Positions 1-11,866 of a DNA stretch of 64,000 bases are shown here, in pieces. Below the pieces are notes generated by a model that had not been told where the DNA came from, ran no database searches, and was given only the letters and a program-made list of their open reading frames with translations. The first letter of the stretch is position 1. Every line of letters starts with the position of its first letter. The DNA is from Hyalella azteca (Eukaryota; Arthropoda; Malacostraca; Amphipoda; Hyalellidae), in NCBI RefSeq assembly GCF_000764305.2, contig NW_025943988.1:744001-808000 (forward strand), given 5' to 3'. The translations under genes were made by a program, and so were the position numbers.

Positions 1-2
1 GT

Positions 3-146
3 AGCTGCGCTATTTGTCCGTCTTGGTTACCAGGTTCACGCTGGCAACGTGGAGTGGTCTGCGTTGACTCACGGGTTCTTTTTAGTGATCAGAGTTTGCG
101 GTTGCGGTGGCCAAGACTCTGTATCATGTATTCAGTTGAAATGTCA
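3..146 (+). other. Open frame touching the left edge, 47 codons
   Basis: A frame open from the window edge ends at a TAA at 144-146. The DNA here is richer in G+C than the surroundings. No family is recognised and no clear splice site closes it. It could be the tail of an exon that starts outside the window, or chance. Confidence 0.12.
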
Positions 147-487
147 TTAATTTTATAACCTCAACTACCTGTTTTCATGTCGATTTGTTTGTTGCAACAG
201 TTGTACCTCTCACGATTTCTTTCTGAGTGGCCGGTAAGCTTGTTATCCGATAGTAAAAATTTTGTCTTCCTAGCTTATGCTGCTATAAAGTGCTGCGATA
301 ATACTACGCATTAACTGGCTCAATACCAATGGCTGCGATGCAAATTATTTCAATTTGTTCATCTTTCCTCGTGTTCTGATATATCCTCGTGTTCTGGGGA
401 ATATATCAATTCTGATATATTCCCCAATTGAGTTGCTCTATTGTTCATGTGATTTTGGGGCAAACTTTCAATTTATTTTCCCGTGCA

Positions 488-645
488 TTTTTAGCGCATT
501 TTCTAATTTATGGAAAAAATGCACTATTGTGCTTGCCATGTCCGTCCGTCCGTCCATCCGTCTGTCCGTCCGTGACTTCACGTTTTCGTCGACGAGAAAA
601 TGCACGCTCTGTCACTCACTGCAGTGAGTACTGAATTATATTTTT
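488..645 (+). repeat. Dispersed repeat with GTCC/GTCT core, copy 1
   Basis: This is one of five copies in the window of the same roughly 155-185 bp repeat. Its order is: AGCGCATTTTCT (493), a segment ending GCTTGCCATG, a (GTCC)n/(GTCT)n microsatellite core (about 541-572), the block GTGACTTCACGTTTTCGTCGACGAG, a right arm AGAAAATGCACGCT (595), then the palindrome ACTCACTGCAGTGAGT. The left and right arms are inverted relative to each other, so the unit can fold back. The Arg-Pro-Ser-Val-rich reading frames over it are translations of the microsatellite and are not evidence of a gene. Non-autonomous and MITE-like is the most economical reading, but no target-site duplication was identified. Confidence 0.8.
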
Positions 646-657
646 TGGTTATTTCAG

Positions 658-1085
658 GTGGAAGTGGGTTCAGTATTTCAAGTCTACCTTCGTACCTGGT
701 CCTCCTCTGAATACGAAGGAAAGGTGTCTAGTTTTCCCCATTGGTGAATGCCACAGTAATTGACGCTTAATTTTTGAATTGGACGCTGGCAGCCAATACT
801 TTGTCAAGCTCGACTGTGGTAACAAGCGGATGCGCTTAGGTCTACTGCGTCAGTGTGTCACACTAGTCTCAACGGACATGTTGCGAACCTTCATAGACTG
901 GAAGAAGATACGAAGGAGACGCCAGAACGGCCAAGCATGACTATTGTATTTATTTAATATTAGGCTATTTGTGTTGCTTGGTTTGTGAATGAACTGGTAT
1001 CAAAATTATTACTTTTTGTGAGTGGGCCATCTAATGGACTTTATTTTTAGCTACTCAATAAAATCTTGAAAGTCTCAACTCTGAT
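658..1085 (+). other. Possible 3' terminal exon with polyadenylation signal
   Basis: A pyrimidine-rich tract ends in TTTCAG at 652-657, next to repeat copy 1, and could serve as a splice acceptor. AATAAA at 1057-1062 could be the polyadenylation signal. Between them lies a 58-codon open frame (764-940) containing LDAGSQYFVKLDCG, with a basic end rich in Lys and Arg. It is not recognised, and an in-frame TGA just upstream separates it from the acceptor. This may be untranslated 3' exon sequence or chance. Confidence 0.15.
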
Positions 1086-1089
1086 CGGA

Positions 1090-1980
1090 TCAGGTTTTAA
1101 TTCATTTTCACTATCGCGAACCTAATGGACGGATAGCCTACATATATGTTGATAGCTCTTCAGCTAAATATCACTATTTAGACAACATGAGCCATTCACT
1201 TTTCTGAGTGGATGCATTTCATAGGACCAGATCTACCACCCTTTTTGAGATCAGAAGAAAATATATTACTTTCTCAATGTTACAACGGAAACAGTTGCAT
1301 TGCAAAGCATAATATAAGTATTTAAACCTTAATCTATGTGGCATACGACTCAATTCCCCTGTTGATATATTTAGTTAGATATCAATGTACGTTGCCTTTG
1401 CTAGGGATATTCTAGTTTACATGAACTCGGTTAAGTTCTCAAGGAACAAATGCATTTTTGAAAGGGAATGGCATAATTCGTTTGATATAAATTCAATACT
1501 ACCAATATCAATACTACCAATACCAGTAAAACTATATATATAAATAGTTTTTAGGAATCATGTATGAATTCATGAATACAATACATTAGATTCTATGATC
1601 AACACTGTCAAGTGTCAGCGATTCCTGTGGGTTGTGCTTTCGACATGCTAACGATTTAAGAATAGCAATATTACTCTACGGACATTACAACCAAAATTAA
1701 ACTACCTCAAAATTTGATACCCTCTAGTGACACGAAAGTAATATCATTTCGATTAACAATCGTAAAAATAAATACAATTGACAAAGCATGATACGTAATG
1801 ATAAAAATGAAATATGTTGCTTAAATCCTGAGCATGCATGATCAATGAATTAACTGTGACTTTTCCCTGCAGTTAATCAAGATGCTCAAAAGTTTTAATG
1901 TGGATGAACCAATAAATTAAAACAACCCGAGAATATATCGAGCGCAATCATTAGGATTTATGAAATTTTCTTGTAAATTC
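1090..1980. other. AT-rich DNA without recognisable features
   Basis: Only short chance frames and a small local duplication (ACTACCAATA at about 1498-1520) are seen. If the candidate exon at 2021-2120 is real, this is its first intron, since that gene reads leftwards. Confidence 0.5.
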
Positions 1981-2020
1981 TGTAATGATATGCTTAATTT
2001 TAAATGGCATATAAACTTAC

Positions 2021-2120
2021 CGTCTGCGTAGCTTCTTTGACGATGTCTTTTCAGTGGGGCGACGCTTTTCATTGCGATGAAATACAGGCAGAGTTGTAGA
2101 AGTACTTTCAGCCATGCCAT
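2021..2120 (-). CDS. Candidate first coding exon with signal peptide
   Basis: On the minus strand an ATG at 2120-2118, in a favourable context (ATAACATGG), opens a 33-codon frame. It starts MAWLKVLLQLCLYFIAMKSV: a short basic start, a hydrophobic core, then polar residues, as in a secretory signal peptide. A basic stretch (LKRHRQRS) follows and could be a propeptide processing region. The frame runs into the strong splice donor G|GTAAGT (donor at 2020-2015), leaving a phase 1 exon. Reading on past the donor gives unremarkable AT-rich sequence to a stop at 1917. The arrangement suits the first exon of a secreted protein or peptide precursor. No downstream exon was found, and it may lie beyond the left edge. 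I do not recognise the family, and chance cannot be excluded. Confidence 0.35.
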
Positions 2121-2124
2121 GTTA

Positions 2125-5100
2125 TCGGTTGTTACTTTAACATACGATGCAAAAAATCATGAACACTATTATGTTATCATTAAAGTATTTATTTACACAG
2201 TATCTTTTTCATTTGAGAAGAAACTAACTAATTGTCTTTTTACATTTCGAATAATCTCATTATTATTTTGTTTCCGAAAAATTTTTCACCACCACGAAAG
2301 TTTTCGAGATTATTTAACGAAGTTTATTCGTCTTCATTGAAATATGTTCGCAAGCCTCGATAATAATATTTTTTTACTCCCAGTTAATTTTCTTGCTTTG
2401 ATTCACAATCTTTTGTTTCATATAATGGATATTTTGTCTTCCATGCGTGCTCATTAATTCACACTTTCATTCAGAAGTTCCGCTAAAGTTAATCTATATT
2501 TTCAGGGTTACAATTTTTTCCTGAACTTTCCGAGCGGAACCAATAAATTAAGTATAATAAATCAATTCTTTTAGTTCAGTCGACTCTGGATCTTGATACA
2601 TCTGAAAAAGATAAAAATTATTATCGTTTTGGCCTTTCAAGAAAACTCAGCTCGATGACGATAAAAAAAAATAAATGTTTTTTCTGGCTTCAGTCCTATG
2701 ACACTGTTTTTAATCCTGGCATTAAAGAAAATATTGAAGGCTTTTAATAATAAAGACTACCAAAAAGAAATATCCTACAGTCTACTATCTATAAATCCGA
2801 TTTCCATCGTTCCAGCTTACATCTACATTACGCGCGCGCATCTTCTCCAGGGTATCCTTGAATTGCTGGAGCGAATTGTGTCTTGTTATGCGACTCGCCA
2901 ACTTGGCCGAAGTTGGAACCCTGGAGGACCACAACAAATGTTATCTGATAAGACTTCCACAATCCTAAGCACCGACGCTGCCTGAAATATACTCAGCAAA
3001 GTTACATAAGTATAGAAAAATTTTTTTACAAGCTTTGCATGCATGCGAGAGTGTCAAGAAATGGACACGTTTTATGCTCAACACGACGGACAGCCCGCTG
3101 TCGGAAGCGCAAGATTTTTTTCTTTTTTGAAGCTTACAAATTCATTTCTGGAGACAAATGCCGATCATTTCAGGATAGAAGAGCACAGTTCTGTTTGAAA
3201 ATTTTATAATATATTCTTAATATTTCTTCATTATTTCTATCTACACATTTAGAAAGTATACAGAGAACATAAATGAAAGATTTCAAATTGGGCAGAATAG
3301 TTAGAACACCAAAAAACTATAGTTGAAAAGCTTGCGTAAATGCATTAATCTTATTATAGTTATTCCTGCGAGCTTTCACTGTAAGGAATTATCGACGATG
3401 TGTCAATAACATGTTATGAGGGCTGAACTTTCGATGTGCGTTCGTAAATTTGCATATGATTATGGAAAAAATATATATCTATAATAATATGAGAGGTTGT
3501 TATTACAAAATAAATTGAATTAAAAATGACACTTTATTTATAGGAAACTAAGCCATATCCCCATATGAATAAAACAATTTATTAGTTTTTCTTTTAAATA
3601 ACAGAGCACCAGTATTCGCTGATAACAGATTAAAACTAATTCATTTAACTTATTATTCATTCAATTACGCCTATACTAATAAACTGGAGTGAAAACTAAT
3701 CTCATTGGTCACACAATATTGCCATAGTTTTGATGGAGTGGGTCGAGTTTTGTCAATATTTCATCAATAGAAGCCTGCAACTACGGATCAGAGTGTGAAC
3801 ATTTGCGATTATTATGCATTGGAACTGTCAAATACTCACAAAGAGGTGTGCGACATCATAAAATATTACATGAATGATACATGTGAATCAACCAGAAACA
3901 AAATATCGGAATTTAAGTATGCATCTCCATTCAACTTTATTATAGAAATTCCTAAAAAATAGCATAATCTTACATCAAAACTGTAATTTTAGTTTCAATA
4001 CTGATCCATTTTTTCTAGCCAAATCGAAAAATAAAATTAGCTTCAATTTTTTTGTTTAAACTTAAATATATTGTAAGTTTTCTCCGTACATCAATAATAA
4101 TTAATTGAACTTTTACTTATGTTCATGCATGAGTGAAATTTCTGTAACTAAACGGTGCTTGAATCCGGTATAATTAAGGAATTCCAATATAAATTGCCAG
4201 TTTTATTCAAGACAAAAATCTGAACATCAAAACATTGAAGTCCAGAATTTCACTGTTAATATTTCAGAAGAAATTTCGAAATATCTGCCAGAAATTTTTA
4301 TGAGAGGTTTCTGTGGAAATTTTCAAACTTTCTAATTTCATTATAAGAAAATATTTATCACATGGGACAGGAAGATTTTACGAGCCTCATGTTTTTAATT
4401 ATTAACTTATTTATGCACGAGAAGCGTTCGTTGACTGAAATAAAAGCAACGGGTTCCATAAGGTAAAAATATGCGCTCCTTTGCTGGGGTTCGTTGCTAC
4501 AAAAAAATATATAAAGAAAGCAGGCTCATAATCTAATAGGAAAACGACCTTACGCTGACCGATGATGTCGCACGTCAGGTCCGAGATAAAAGACTTCGCA
4601 TTTTCATATTAAACTTCTTAGCGCTTATCTCTAACACGCTAAACTTTGCTTATTTTGCAAGGCAAAACATGCGCATACATTTTACGTGTCCTATCGGGAA
4701 GCGTGTCCAGGGAAACTGTATGGAAACTGTTTTTTTAGGTTGATCAAAGTCGTTGATGACATGACAGTTTTGTAAATTTTACAGAAGGCTGTTTTCAACT
4801 TCGTTTCATATTAATACTGAGAATATTTTTGGTAGCTCAACATGCTTCCGGTCATTTTTTCTCAATAAATTTAAAGAATGAACTTATTTACGAACCCATT
4901 TCAAATACATTATTCAAACCCAATTCTGAGGAAGCGTTAGAGGTCTCAGGTCTTCAATAAAACAATATAATAAGATTATTGACATTAAGAAAGTTCCCGG
5001 TCGTCATCTCCTTTCAATCCCATCAATTTGCAATATTCGATTTAATACTAGCCCTCATTTAAAATTAGTGTGTAATAAAGTTGGAAAAAAATTCGACAAA

Positions 5101-5700
5101 TATTTACTCTGCTTTCTATGATAATTCGATCTTATCTCCGAAACTGTAATTTCGGAAAAAAATACCGAAAGACTACCAACATAGCGTTCACTTATGTTAA
5201 TCAATAAGTCCCCTCGCCCGCTTGTATAACTTGTACGAAACCTTCATTGATTTAGGACTGCAGCTGTTACCATGGGTTATCGATTAATGCCGCTATATTG
5301 GTTTGTTCGGCGAGGATATATACAACTTTGATCATAAAAGACCACAACCATGACTTGCAAGCCCCGAAGATAGCGCGGCAAAGTTGGAGGAAAATTGTCC
5401 TTTGAAGTAAATTTCGTTAGATACTATCAGTAAACTCATCTACTGTGTTAGAATGTTTACCATTCGAGAGTTTATTTGTTGATCAACAGACAATTTCGCA
5501 ATATTTCCTGAATTATTAACTCATAAAAATCGATGGAATTTAGTCCTCAATTCAAATCGTGCCGTGCCATTTTTCACTGAAGGGAATGTTCGAGATGAGG
5601 TAAGAACCTTAATGACGTTCATTAGTGGCTAAATAAATAATTACCAAATTAAAGCTTCCCCTGCATTAATTGTCATCTTTTTGTTGGAAAATTCCTCGAC
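2125..5700. other. AT-rich DNA, no supported gene
   Basis: About 3.5 kb of low-complexity AT-rich sequence. A 95-codon frame at 2698-2985 is open on the plus strand but has no recognisable domain and no clear splice context. Nothing else was identified. Confidence 0.5.
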
Positions 5701-5709
5701 GGAGAAGAA

Positions 5710-6138
5710 GTGAAACAAGGTAATAAATTAGTCTCAGCTTGCCTGTGTTGGAAGTCAACATTTGTTATTCGCTTTGACTTCTTGCCCATGCTAATTAATT
5801 GCCATCGCATAGCTGCCTGGAAGGCTTTCTTGTCAGCCAGGTTCCGCTATTCCGAATATGGCTTCGCCCTACGAAATATTAGGGACGCTTTACCGGTGGC
5901 CAACTCAAGGCCGAAGGTCATCCGGAGGTACTATTACCATGATTTGCAAGTTGGCTGCTCAAATGCCTGCCACTTGGACGGTGACAGAAATGCGTCAGTT
6001 TCGAGACGGCACAGAAACTTAGGAAATTACAGTGAGGGTGTCAAGGGTTGGCCTCATTTAGGGAGGGGCCTACTTGGTAATCCAAAAATCAATATACACT
6101 TGATTTTCAAGTCCCACGAAAATTTGAAATTTGAATAA
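5710..6138 (+). other. Unrecognised open frame, up to 142 codons
   Basis: The plus strand is open for about 142 codons from a GTG; no ATG starts it nearby. The product would mix aromatic and basic residues with no evident domain, signal peptide or repeat. The central part (5800-6060) is richer in G+C than its surroundings. No neighbouring exon supports it. It could be a decayed mobile-element fragment, an exon of an unknown gene, or a chance frame. I cannot assign a function. Confidence 0.18.
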
Positions 6139-6139
6139 A

Positions 6140-6450
6140 TAAGTATTATATTATGTTGCTATATTAAAATAATGTTATATTATCATACAATCATCATTTT
6201 ACACTTGTTATATTTAAAAAACATATATGAAATAATAAATTATGCGCAAATAATAAATTCTGGTCATAAGTTTTTAAGTAAGTAATAGTCGAAAAACGAA
6301 GGTTATAGACTTCTCCAGAATGTAAATTTCATTGGGTTAACTAGTACGACCTTAAGCCGCCGCTACAAATGTCACCTACAATCTGGAGGGCCAAAGAACA
6401 TGTGAGAGACGCTCAGAGCGAGACGCATCACTCGCGCCACATTAGAAACC
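6140..6450. other. AT-rich spacer
   Basis: Strongly AT-rich to about 6310, then more mixed sequence leading into the 32-bp array. No feature seen. Confidence 0.5.
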
Positions 6451-6451
6451 T

Positions 6452-6614
6452 GCACCAACATCATGCGGTGCCCCAAGCCTGCACCAGCATCATCATGCGG
6501 TGCCCCAAGCCTGCACCAGCATCATCATGCGGTGCCCCAAGCTGCACCAGCATCATCATGCGGTGCCCCAACCCCAAGCCTGCACCAGCATCATCATGCG
6601 GTGCCCAGACGCTA
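6452..6614 (+). repeat. Minisatellite, about 5 copies of a 32-bp unit
   Basis: The unit begins GCACCAGCATCATCATGCGG and ends TGCCCCAAGCCT. The first copy lacks three bases, one later copy is one base short, and another has a 6-base extension (CCCCAA). Because 32 is not a multiple of three and the unit has no plus-strand stop, all three plus-strand frames are open across it. Each gives a His/Ala/Pro/Ser/Cys-rich repeat peptide, and these are repeat artefacts. The array lies just beyond the stop of the minus-strand candidate exon at 6629-6816, so it would sit in that gene's 3' untranslated region or flank. Confidence 0.9.
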
Positions 6615-6628
6615 CAAGACCGGCAATA

Positions 6629-6816
6629 TCAGAGGCTCTCATCATCAATGCTGAGTCTCCTGCTGTCAATTCGCAGACCACCGGATTCATCAGGACGTCG
6701 AAATTGTTCTCTGATTAATTTTAAGATTAAATTTTCGTCTGTAGCATTATACCCCTCGTATGTGCTATAATGCCTTTCCAAAATTTCAATTTCACGTGTT
6801 GCAAGCTCTTCTCCTA
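6629..6816 (-). CDS. Candidate terminal exon, charged C-terminus
   Basis: The minus strand encodes about 62 residues ending at TGA (6631-6629). The sequence is hydrophilic and helical-looking (EELATREIEILERHYSTYEG, then a basic/acidic tail ending SIDDESL) and has a coding-like composition, unlike the AT-rich flanks. It follows a tandem acceptor AAG/TAG (6819-6814), and using either AG keeps the same frame after the phase 1 exon at 6910-6993. The intron between them would be 93 or 96 bp, a normal size for small arthropod introns. The 93-bp intron has no in-frame stop, so a single unspliced frame is also possible. The family is not recognised. It may be the last exon of a host gene; confidence is limited without homology or transcripts. 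Confidence 0.33.
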
Positions 6817-6909
6817 CTTGATAATGAATGTTGAGGATTTTTAACATTGAATATATAAATAATAATAAAATGTCCCTTGGAAAACTGATATTCGAACATT
6901 CTATCTTAC

Positions 6910-6993
6910 CAGAAGCCTGATGTTGAATTGAGGATTGCAATAAGAAAAGTAACTTCAATTCAAATAAAATGCAACAAATCGTCACGTATGACG
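6910..6993 (-). CDS. Candidate upstream exon, hydrophobic segment
   Basis: This minus-strand segment lies between an acceptor-like AATTCTTAG (ending 6994) and a good donor G|GTAAGA (donor 6909-6904). It encodes a hydrophobic stretch (TICCILFELKLLFLLQSS) followed by a polar tail, which could be a membrane segment or signal sequence. No in-frame ATG lies between it and the upstream stop, so it would be an internal exon rather than the first. It joins in frame to 6629-6816. The acceptor is only moderately pyrimidine-rich. Nothing upstream on this strand was confidently matched to it. Confidence 0.28.
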
Positions 6994-7171
6994 CTAAGAA
7001 TTTGTGTGTGAATCATTATTTTTCATGCAGACATTACTTCGCTGCAAATGGCGGAAGTCATTTCCATCTGAAGCGAGCTTCGAGAAGGCAAACAGTGCAT
7101 AAATTTCTACGACGGAGGAGGACGAGTTTCACGATGTCGTTAATTGCTGAAAAACTTCCTTGTTGAAGTAC

Positions 7172-7284
7172 GGTCAAGTTTTAGACGCGACAGTTTCCTT
7201 GGTCAAGTTTTAGACGCGACAGTTTCCTTGGTCAAGTTTTAGACGCGACAGTTTCCTTGGTCAAGTTTTAGACGCGACAGTTTC
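7172..7284 (+). repeat. Minisatellite, 29-bp unit, about 4 copies
   Basis: Direct head-to-tail copies starting GGTCAAGTTTTAGACGCGAC, at 7172, 7201, 7230 and 7259, are practically identical. The last loses its end at TTTCAGG. The identity between units suggests recent expansion. There are no spacers, so this is not a CRISPR array. Confidence 0.93.
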
Positions 7285-7289
7285 AGGTT

Positions 7290-8890
7290 GCAAGGAAATT
7301 TTAGGTCGCTGATGAATGATACTATTTTTGGTTGTAAAATGAGGCTGGATTAAAATCTGAAAAACCTATTTGCTAGAATATTCACAGAACATGGAGGTAG
7401 TTTAGTGTAATATAATATTATTTTCAATTCATATACGTCATATACGGGAGTGGAATTGCAGTGCAAATATTCTTTGAGAAAAAGTTCATCAAATTTTACG
7501 TTTGTTAGCAGAAATTTGAAAATAATTTTATACATTTATAAATCAATTTTGTACTGACCCAGTTAATCAAATATAATCGTTGATCTTTCTTTCCAAGCAA
7601 AAAAAATCGTCTAACAATGTTTAAAAAATAACAACGTAGCAAATAGCCCCTCAAAATCGTTCAACAAAACAAATCCATTAAAAATTGGTTGCAAATTTCA
7701 TGCTCCGAAACAAAAAGAAAGTGATACCTATAATTTAATCATACGCGAATCTCCACTCAGAACTTATTTAATGTCACTAGCAAATATCTATGTAGATTTA
7801 CAGTCGGCATACAAAGATTCCAAAGTGCCATACGCACCCAAATTATTTCGTCTCAATAGAATTAAAAAACGCACTTATATCGAGAGTACTGAATTAGCAC
7901 ATATTACTTGATTCAGGTGATAAAAAAATCAAGCTGTGAGCTCCTATTGGGAATTTTTTCCTGAGTTTTACTCGATCGCTATTTTACGGTAAAGTTTTCT
8001 GCTCTGGCTTTACATTCGTATTACTGTTAGATCTACCGGCCGAGCTATCCTGATCTTTGCTGAAAATTGTAAATATATTCTCAGTCCTAAAGACGAATCG
8101 AAATATCTGCTCTCTTTCATTATGCAATTAATATATAATGGAAAAAATTTACCGAAGCATGAACTATTTAATCGATTCACTACTAGCCGAAGAATTTCAT
8201 TGACCGTCATCAAAATTATTTTTACATTTTATATCAAATAGCAACTATAAACCATATTAACTAGAGAGCATTTATTAATAAAAGGCCACGCAAGTTATTA
8301 ACTAATCGAAGTAATTCGCAATTACCATGATAATATTACCATGATTACCAATTACCATGATAATTCGCACTTACCAAAGATATTCGCAATCATCTTTACC
8401 ATGCAACTTAATATACCAAAAGTCTCATGTAAGAAATACTATCGATATTTAAATTCCATGTGTTAATTTATAATTTCTACTTCAATTATTAGTAAGTATT
8501 GCGACTTCAAAGCGTGATGGACTGCGGAAGTGTCCGTAAAACTTGGTATGCTTTTCATGAGCATCGCAACTCCATATCTTAATGAGACGGCGACATGCAT
8601 TTCTCTGGCCTTTGAAGCGTAGCACTTGACCGAGCATCTGAATGAGCCGGTAAATCAAAACTTAATGCAAGTTTGTCGATGACTTATGGAAGTTCTGAGA
8701 AAGACTACTTCATTCAGTCGGCAAAGTTTGTGTTGGGTAATATTGATAAAGAGGACCCGAGATACAGTGATGCATTTTCAGGAATAACCTGTAGCTTTTT
8801 AGATACGTTTTTGATGTAGAAACATTTAATAATACCTGCTCTATTATAGTGACCCGATATGCCTAGATTATTTTGCCTTAGATCATTCTG
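7290..8890. other. AT-rich DNA with small local repeats
   Basis: No gene supported. A short motif with AATTACCATGATAAT is repeated around 8320-8365. The rest is unremarkable. Confidence 0.5.
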
Positions 8891-8895
8891 AACCT

Positions 8896-9080
8896 ATTTT
8901 TAGCGCATTTTCTCATTTATGGAAAAAATGCACTATTGTGCTCGCCATGTCCATCTGTCCGTCCGTCCGTCTGTCCGTCTGTCTGTCCGTCTGTCTGTCC
9001 GTCCGTGACTACACGTTTTCGTCGAAGAGAAAATGCGCTCTCCGTCACTCACTGCAGCGAGTACTGAGTTATATTTTTTA
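8896..9080 (+). repeat. Dispersed repeat with GTCC/GTCT core, copy 2
   Basis: Same organisation as the copy at 488: AGCGCATTTTCTC (8902), GTCC/GTCT core (about 8949-9005), right arm GAGAAAATGCGCT (about 9027), and a palindrome here changed to ACTCACTGCAGCGAGT. The two arms are exact inverted repeats of 13 bases. The core is the longest of the plus-strand copies, as expected for a length-variable microsatellite. Confidence 0.85.
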
Positions 9081-9084
9081 ACTA

Positions 9085-11685
9085 TTAAATAGAATGTTAC
9101 GCCACACTCAAGCACTAAAGATAACATGTAAATTTATTCATGATCAAATGTAAATTTATCCATTATTTTACATTTTTACACTTTTATTTGCATTAAATGA
9201 ATTGAACAAACGGTAACGGCCGGTATTCTGTGTTTGCATGGTAACGGCCGGCATCAGTCATTCTGAGCGATTTTTCAGGCTCAGTTAATTGCATTTAAAA
9301 CGAATCAATTCGATTAGTTCCTTTTCCAATGAAACCTTCTATGTTCTTGCATGATTTTCAAACATCAGAGATATAAATAAAAAGAAATACTGGAAAACAT
9401 TCGTTCTGCTTCACACTCGTGGAATGCACTTAAGAATGCTTAAAGCTTGCGCTGTCAATTTTTCATTATTCCATGAATACTAAAAGTTGAAGTGCGTGAT
9501 CCTCTTATCCTGGCTAAGCTTTTGCTGTTCAAGCAAGGGAAAATAATGATAAATTTCAATGACAGCTCGTGTATTCCAATGACTTTAGTGACTACATATT
9601 GAAAGATTCAATTCTAAATACTTTTTTCAAGGGCAATTGGTTTATACTTTATAGGTTTAACGAAGTACGTTAGTTCTTCGACACCGCTTTTGATTTAATA
9701 GAGTTTTATAAAATCCTATTGCATCCCTCTGATAATTTCTGAAAACACCGAACAGAATTTGTTAACATTTATAATGGCCTTATTTTTTAAGATTTGCAGA
9801 AGAACTTGAGTCCCCTTGGTAACTCCGGCCGAGTGGTTATAGTAAAAAGTATGAATAAATTCGTTAACGTATGCATCATCGCTTAATTATATCATACCTT
9901 CTGATTTTTCGACGTTAATCGGCTTTTTGTGAAAATAATCGGATTACGCATCCTTTAATTTTTATGCACTCCGTAAATCAAAATAGGCAAGCAGTGTTTA
10001 ACTCCAGCTGACAAGAGATTCTTTAATAACGAAATATTCTTTTAGTGCATTGGTGAATCTTTTGTCTTTTATAGAACAAAGAAAATAATTTATGATTAGA
10101 TTATTGCAGCAACCACTGCAGCAAAAACTATGAGCATAAAGCGAATTCATAATTTGTCTTGTGATTAAGCCTGGACAGCTGAGGTGAAGACCTCATAAGC
10201 TGGCTTAGTAACTTAATAAGTTTGGCTATTTAGGCTCGTGGAAAGCGTGTTAACTCCAACGTATACGGAGAATTGTTCGGAATTTTCTCGAACTTTGGCC
10301 ATTTTTCCTAATTGCCGCTTAGCAGCTCAGTTCTGCAGCCATCAGCCTACTTAGTGAAGCGGAATGCATGCCCTAAATTCACTGCATGTGCCATCCACAC
10401 CGGAAAATTCTTGGAAATTTATGCCGTTTCAAAATTATGGACTAACGTCAAAAATTATAATTATTCAGAAAATGAATTCCTGTAACAACTAAACCTAAAA
10501 CCAGACTAAAAAATCAATGTTTTTAAATTCAGCGACATGGTTTAAGCTATGTGGCCCATATTCTCCGAAGAACCGAAGCCAGTCGAGCCTCGGATATTCG
10601 GAAGCTCTGCTTTCAAAGCGATGCGTGCTATGTCACTCGTAACCGATAGAAATGCCTCTTAAGAAGAGCATTGGCCACCATATATTTCATGGTAATGTTT
10701 GCCACGCAGATGCCCATATCTAATTGATGTTTTCTCCGACCATAAAGAATCCTTTCAAAAGAACCTCAGCCGATGACTCATGGCGCGATGAACCCAACAT
10801 GAACCGGACAACTTCTGGCTCGTGTGTACCGTGATGTTGTGATAAAATTCTTAAAATCCGAATATTATTCTTAAGAATTCTTAATCAGAATATCCACCAG
10901 AAATTACCAGTATACGTTTTATTTGTTCAGATCACGGATCCATTTTTTCGAAAATGAGAATCTCAGGGGAGAACAAGTTCTTTTAGAAATGGGCCCCTAA
11001 TTATTTCGAACCGAATATTAGGCGTAAAGATTTGAACATTTCAGGCAACATTTAATTCCTCTCTTTGAAAATAATTTTATTTTAAGCTTAATTTCTAGGC
11101 ACCTAAATTAATATATGCTGAAATATTTTTATTCGCTACTATTTGAATGAATCGTTTGCTCAAACAATTCTTGTACCAAAATTGCGTGAATCAAGTTTTG
11201 CCTTTCGTCTGATAACTGCTTTCTTCTTAGAGCCCAAAAGTTTCCATACAATGTTTATTTCAACCATAACAGCCAGTTGCTACTTTTAACGACACAATAG
11301 AAATTGTTATAACCTATAATGCTCACTCGCAATGTGCAAATCAAAGATCTCAATGACAACGAACTGATGCCAATTTCACTTGGAGGAGTTAAAGTGATCC
11401 AGTAATCCGAAGTGAGATCAAATATTGAAAGGAATTTCCATCATTCGTTTGGATGAAGCTAAGTAAACGAGGCTAAATCTTCTGCTAAGCACGAAATCGA
11501 AGTGCGAATCGTAAGTAAAGCTATTATTTGTAGCAGCTGCTAATCCAGAGGCTCTAATGACAACGCATTTGACCTTCCGGGCACGATTTAATTTACAATT
11601 CAGATAAAAATAAACACAAGTAAACAGAGACTGACTTTGCCTGCTTAGCATAGAACTATTAGGGACTAGTAACTTAGTTATAGTT
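9085..11685. other. AT-rich DNA without recognisable genes
   Basis: A small direct repeat, GGTAACGGCCGG, occurs at about 9211 and 9240. Otherwise only short chance frames occur, including a minus-strand frame at 11418-11651 with no recognisable domain. Confidence 0.5.
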
Positions 11686-11690
11686 CACTA

Positions 11691-11866
11691 GGCTAGCCTC
11701 CGTATAACTTCCATGATACCCTGGTCATTAGGGGTAGGCTAGCCTTCGTATTACTTCCATGATACCCTGGTCATTGTGGGTAGGCTAGCCTTCATATAAC
11801 TTCCATGATATCTGGGTCATTATGGGTAGGCAAGCTTTCAAGTAGCTTCCATGATACCGGAAACGT
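11691..11866 (+). repeat. Minisatellite, 46-bp unit, about 4 copies
   Basis: Units starting GGCTAGCCT occur at 11691, 11737 and 11783, with a diverged fourth (GGCAAGCTT) at 11829, giving an exact 46-bp period. Each holds AACTTCCATGATACCCTGGT or a close variant. Divergence rises toward the right end. Confidence 0.9.

Noticed and set aside
355..634. Arg-Pro-Ser-Val-rich reading frames over the dispersed repeats (also at 8933, 31302 and 45629)
   Set aside because: They are translations of the GTCC/GTCT microsatellite and occur wherever the repeat does.
7172..7284. CRISPR array of 29-bp repeats
   Set aside because: The repeats abut with no spacers, and the genome is eukaryotic.
11691..11866. 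CRISPR-like array with 46-bp spacing
   Set aside because: The whole 46 bp is repeated, so there are no unique spacers.
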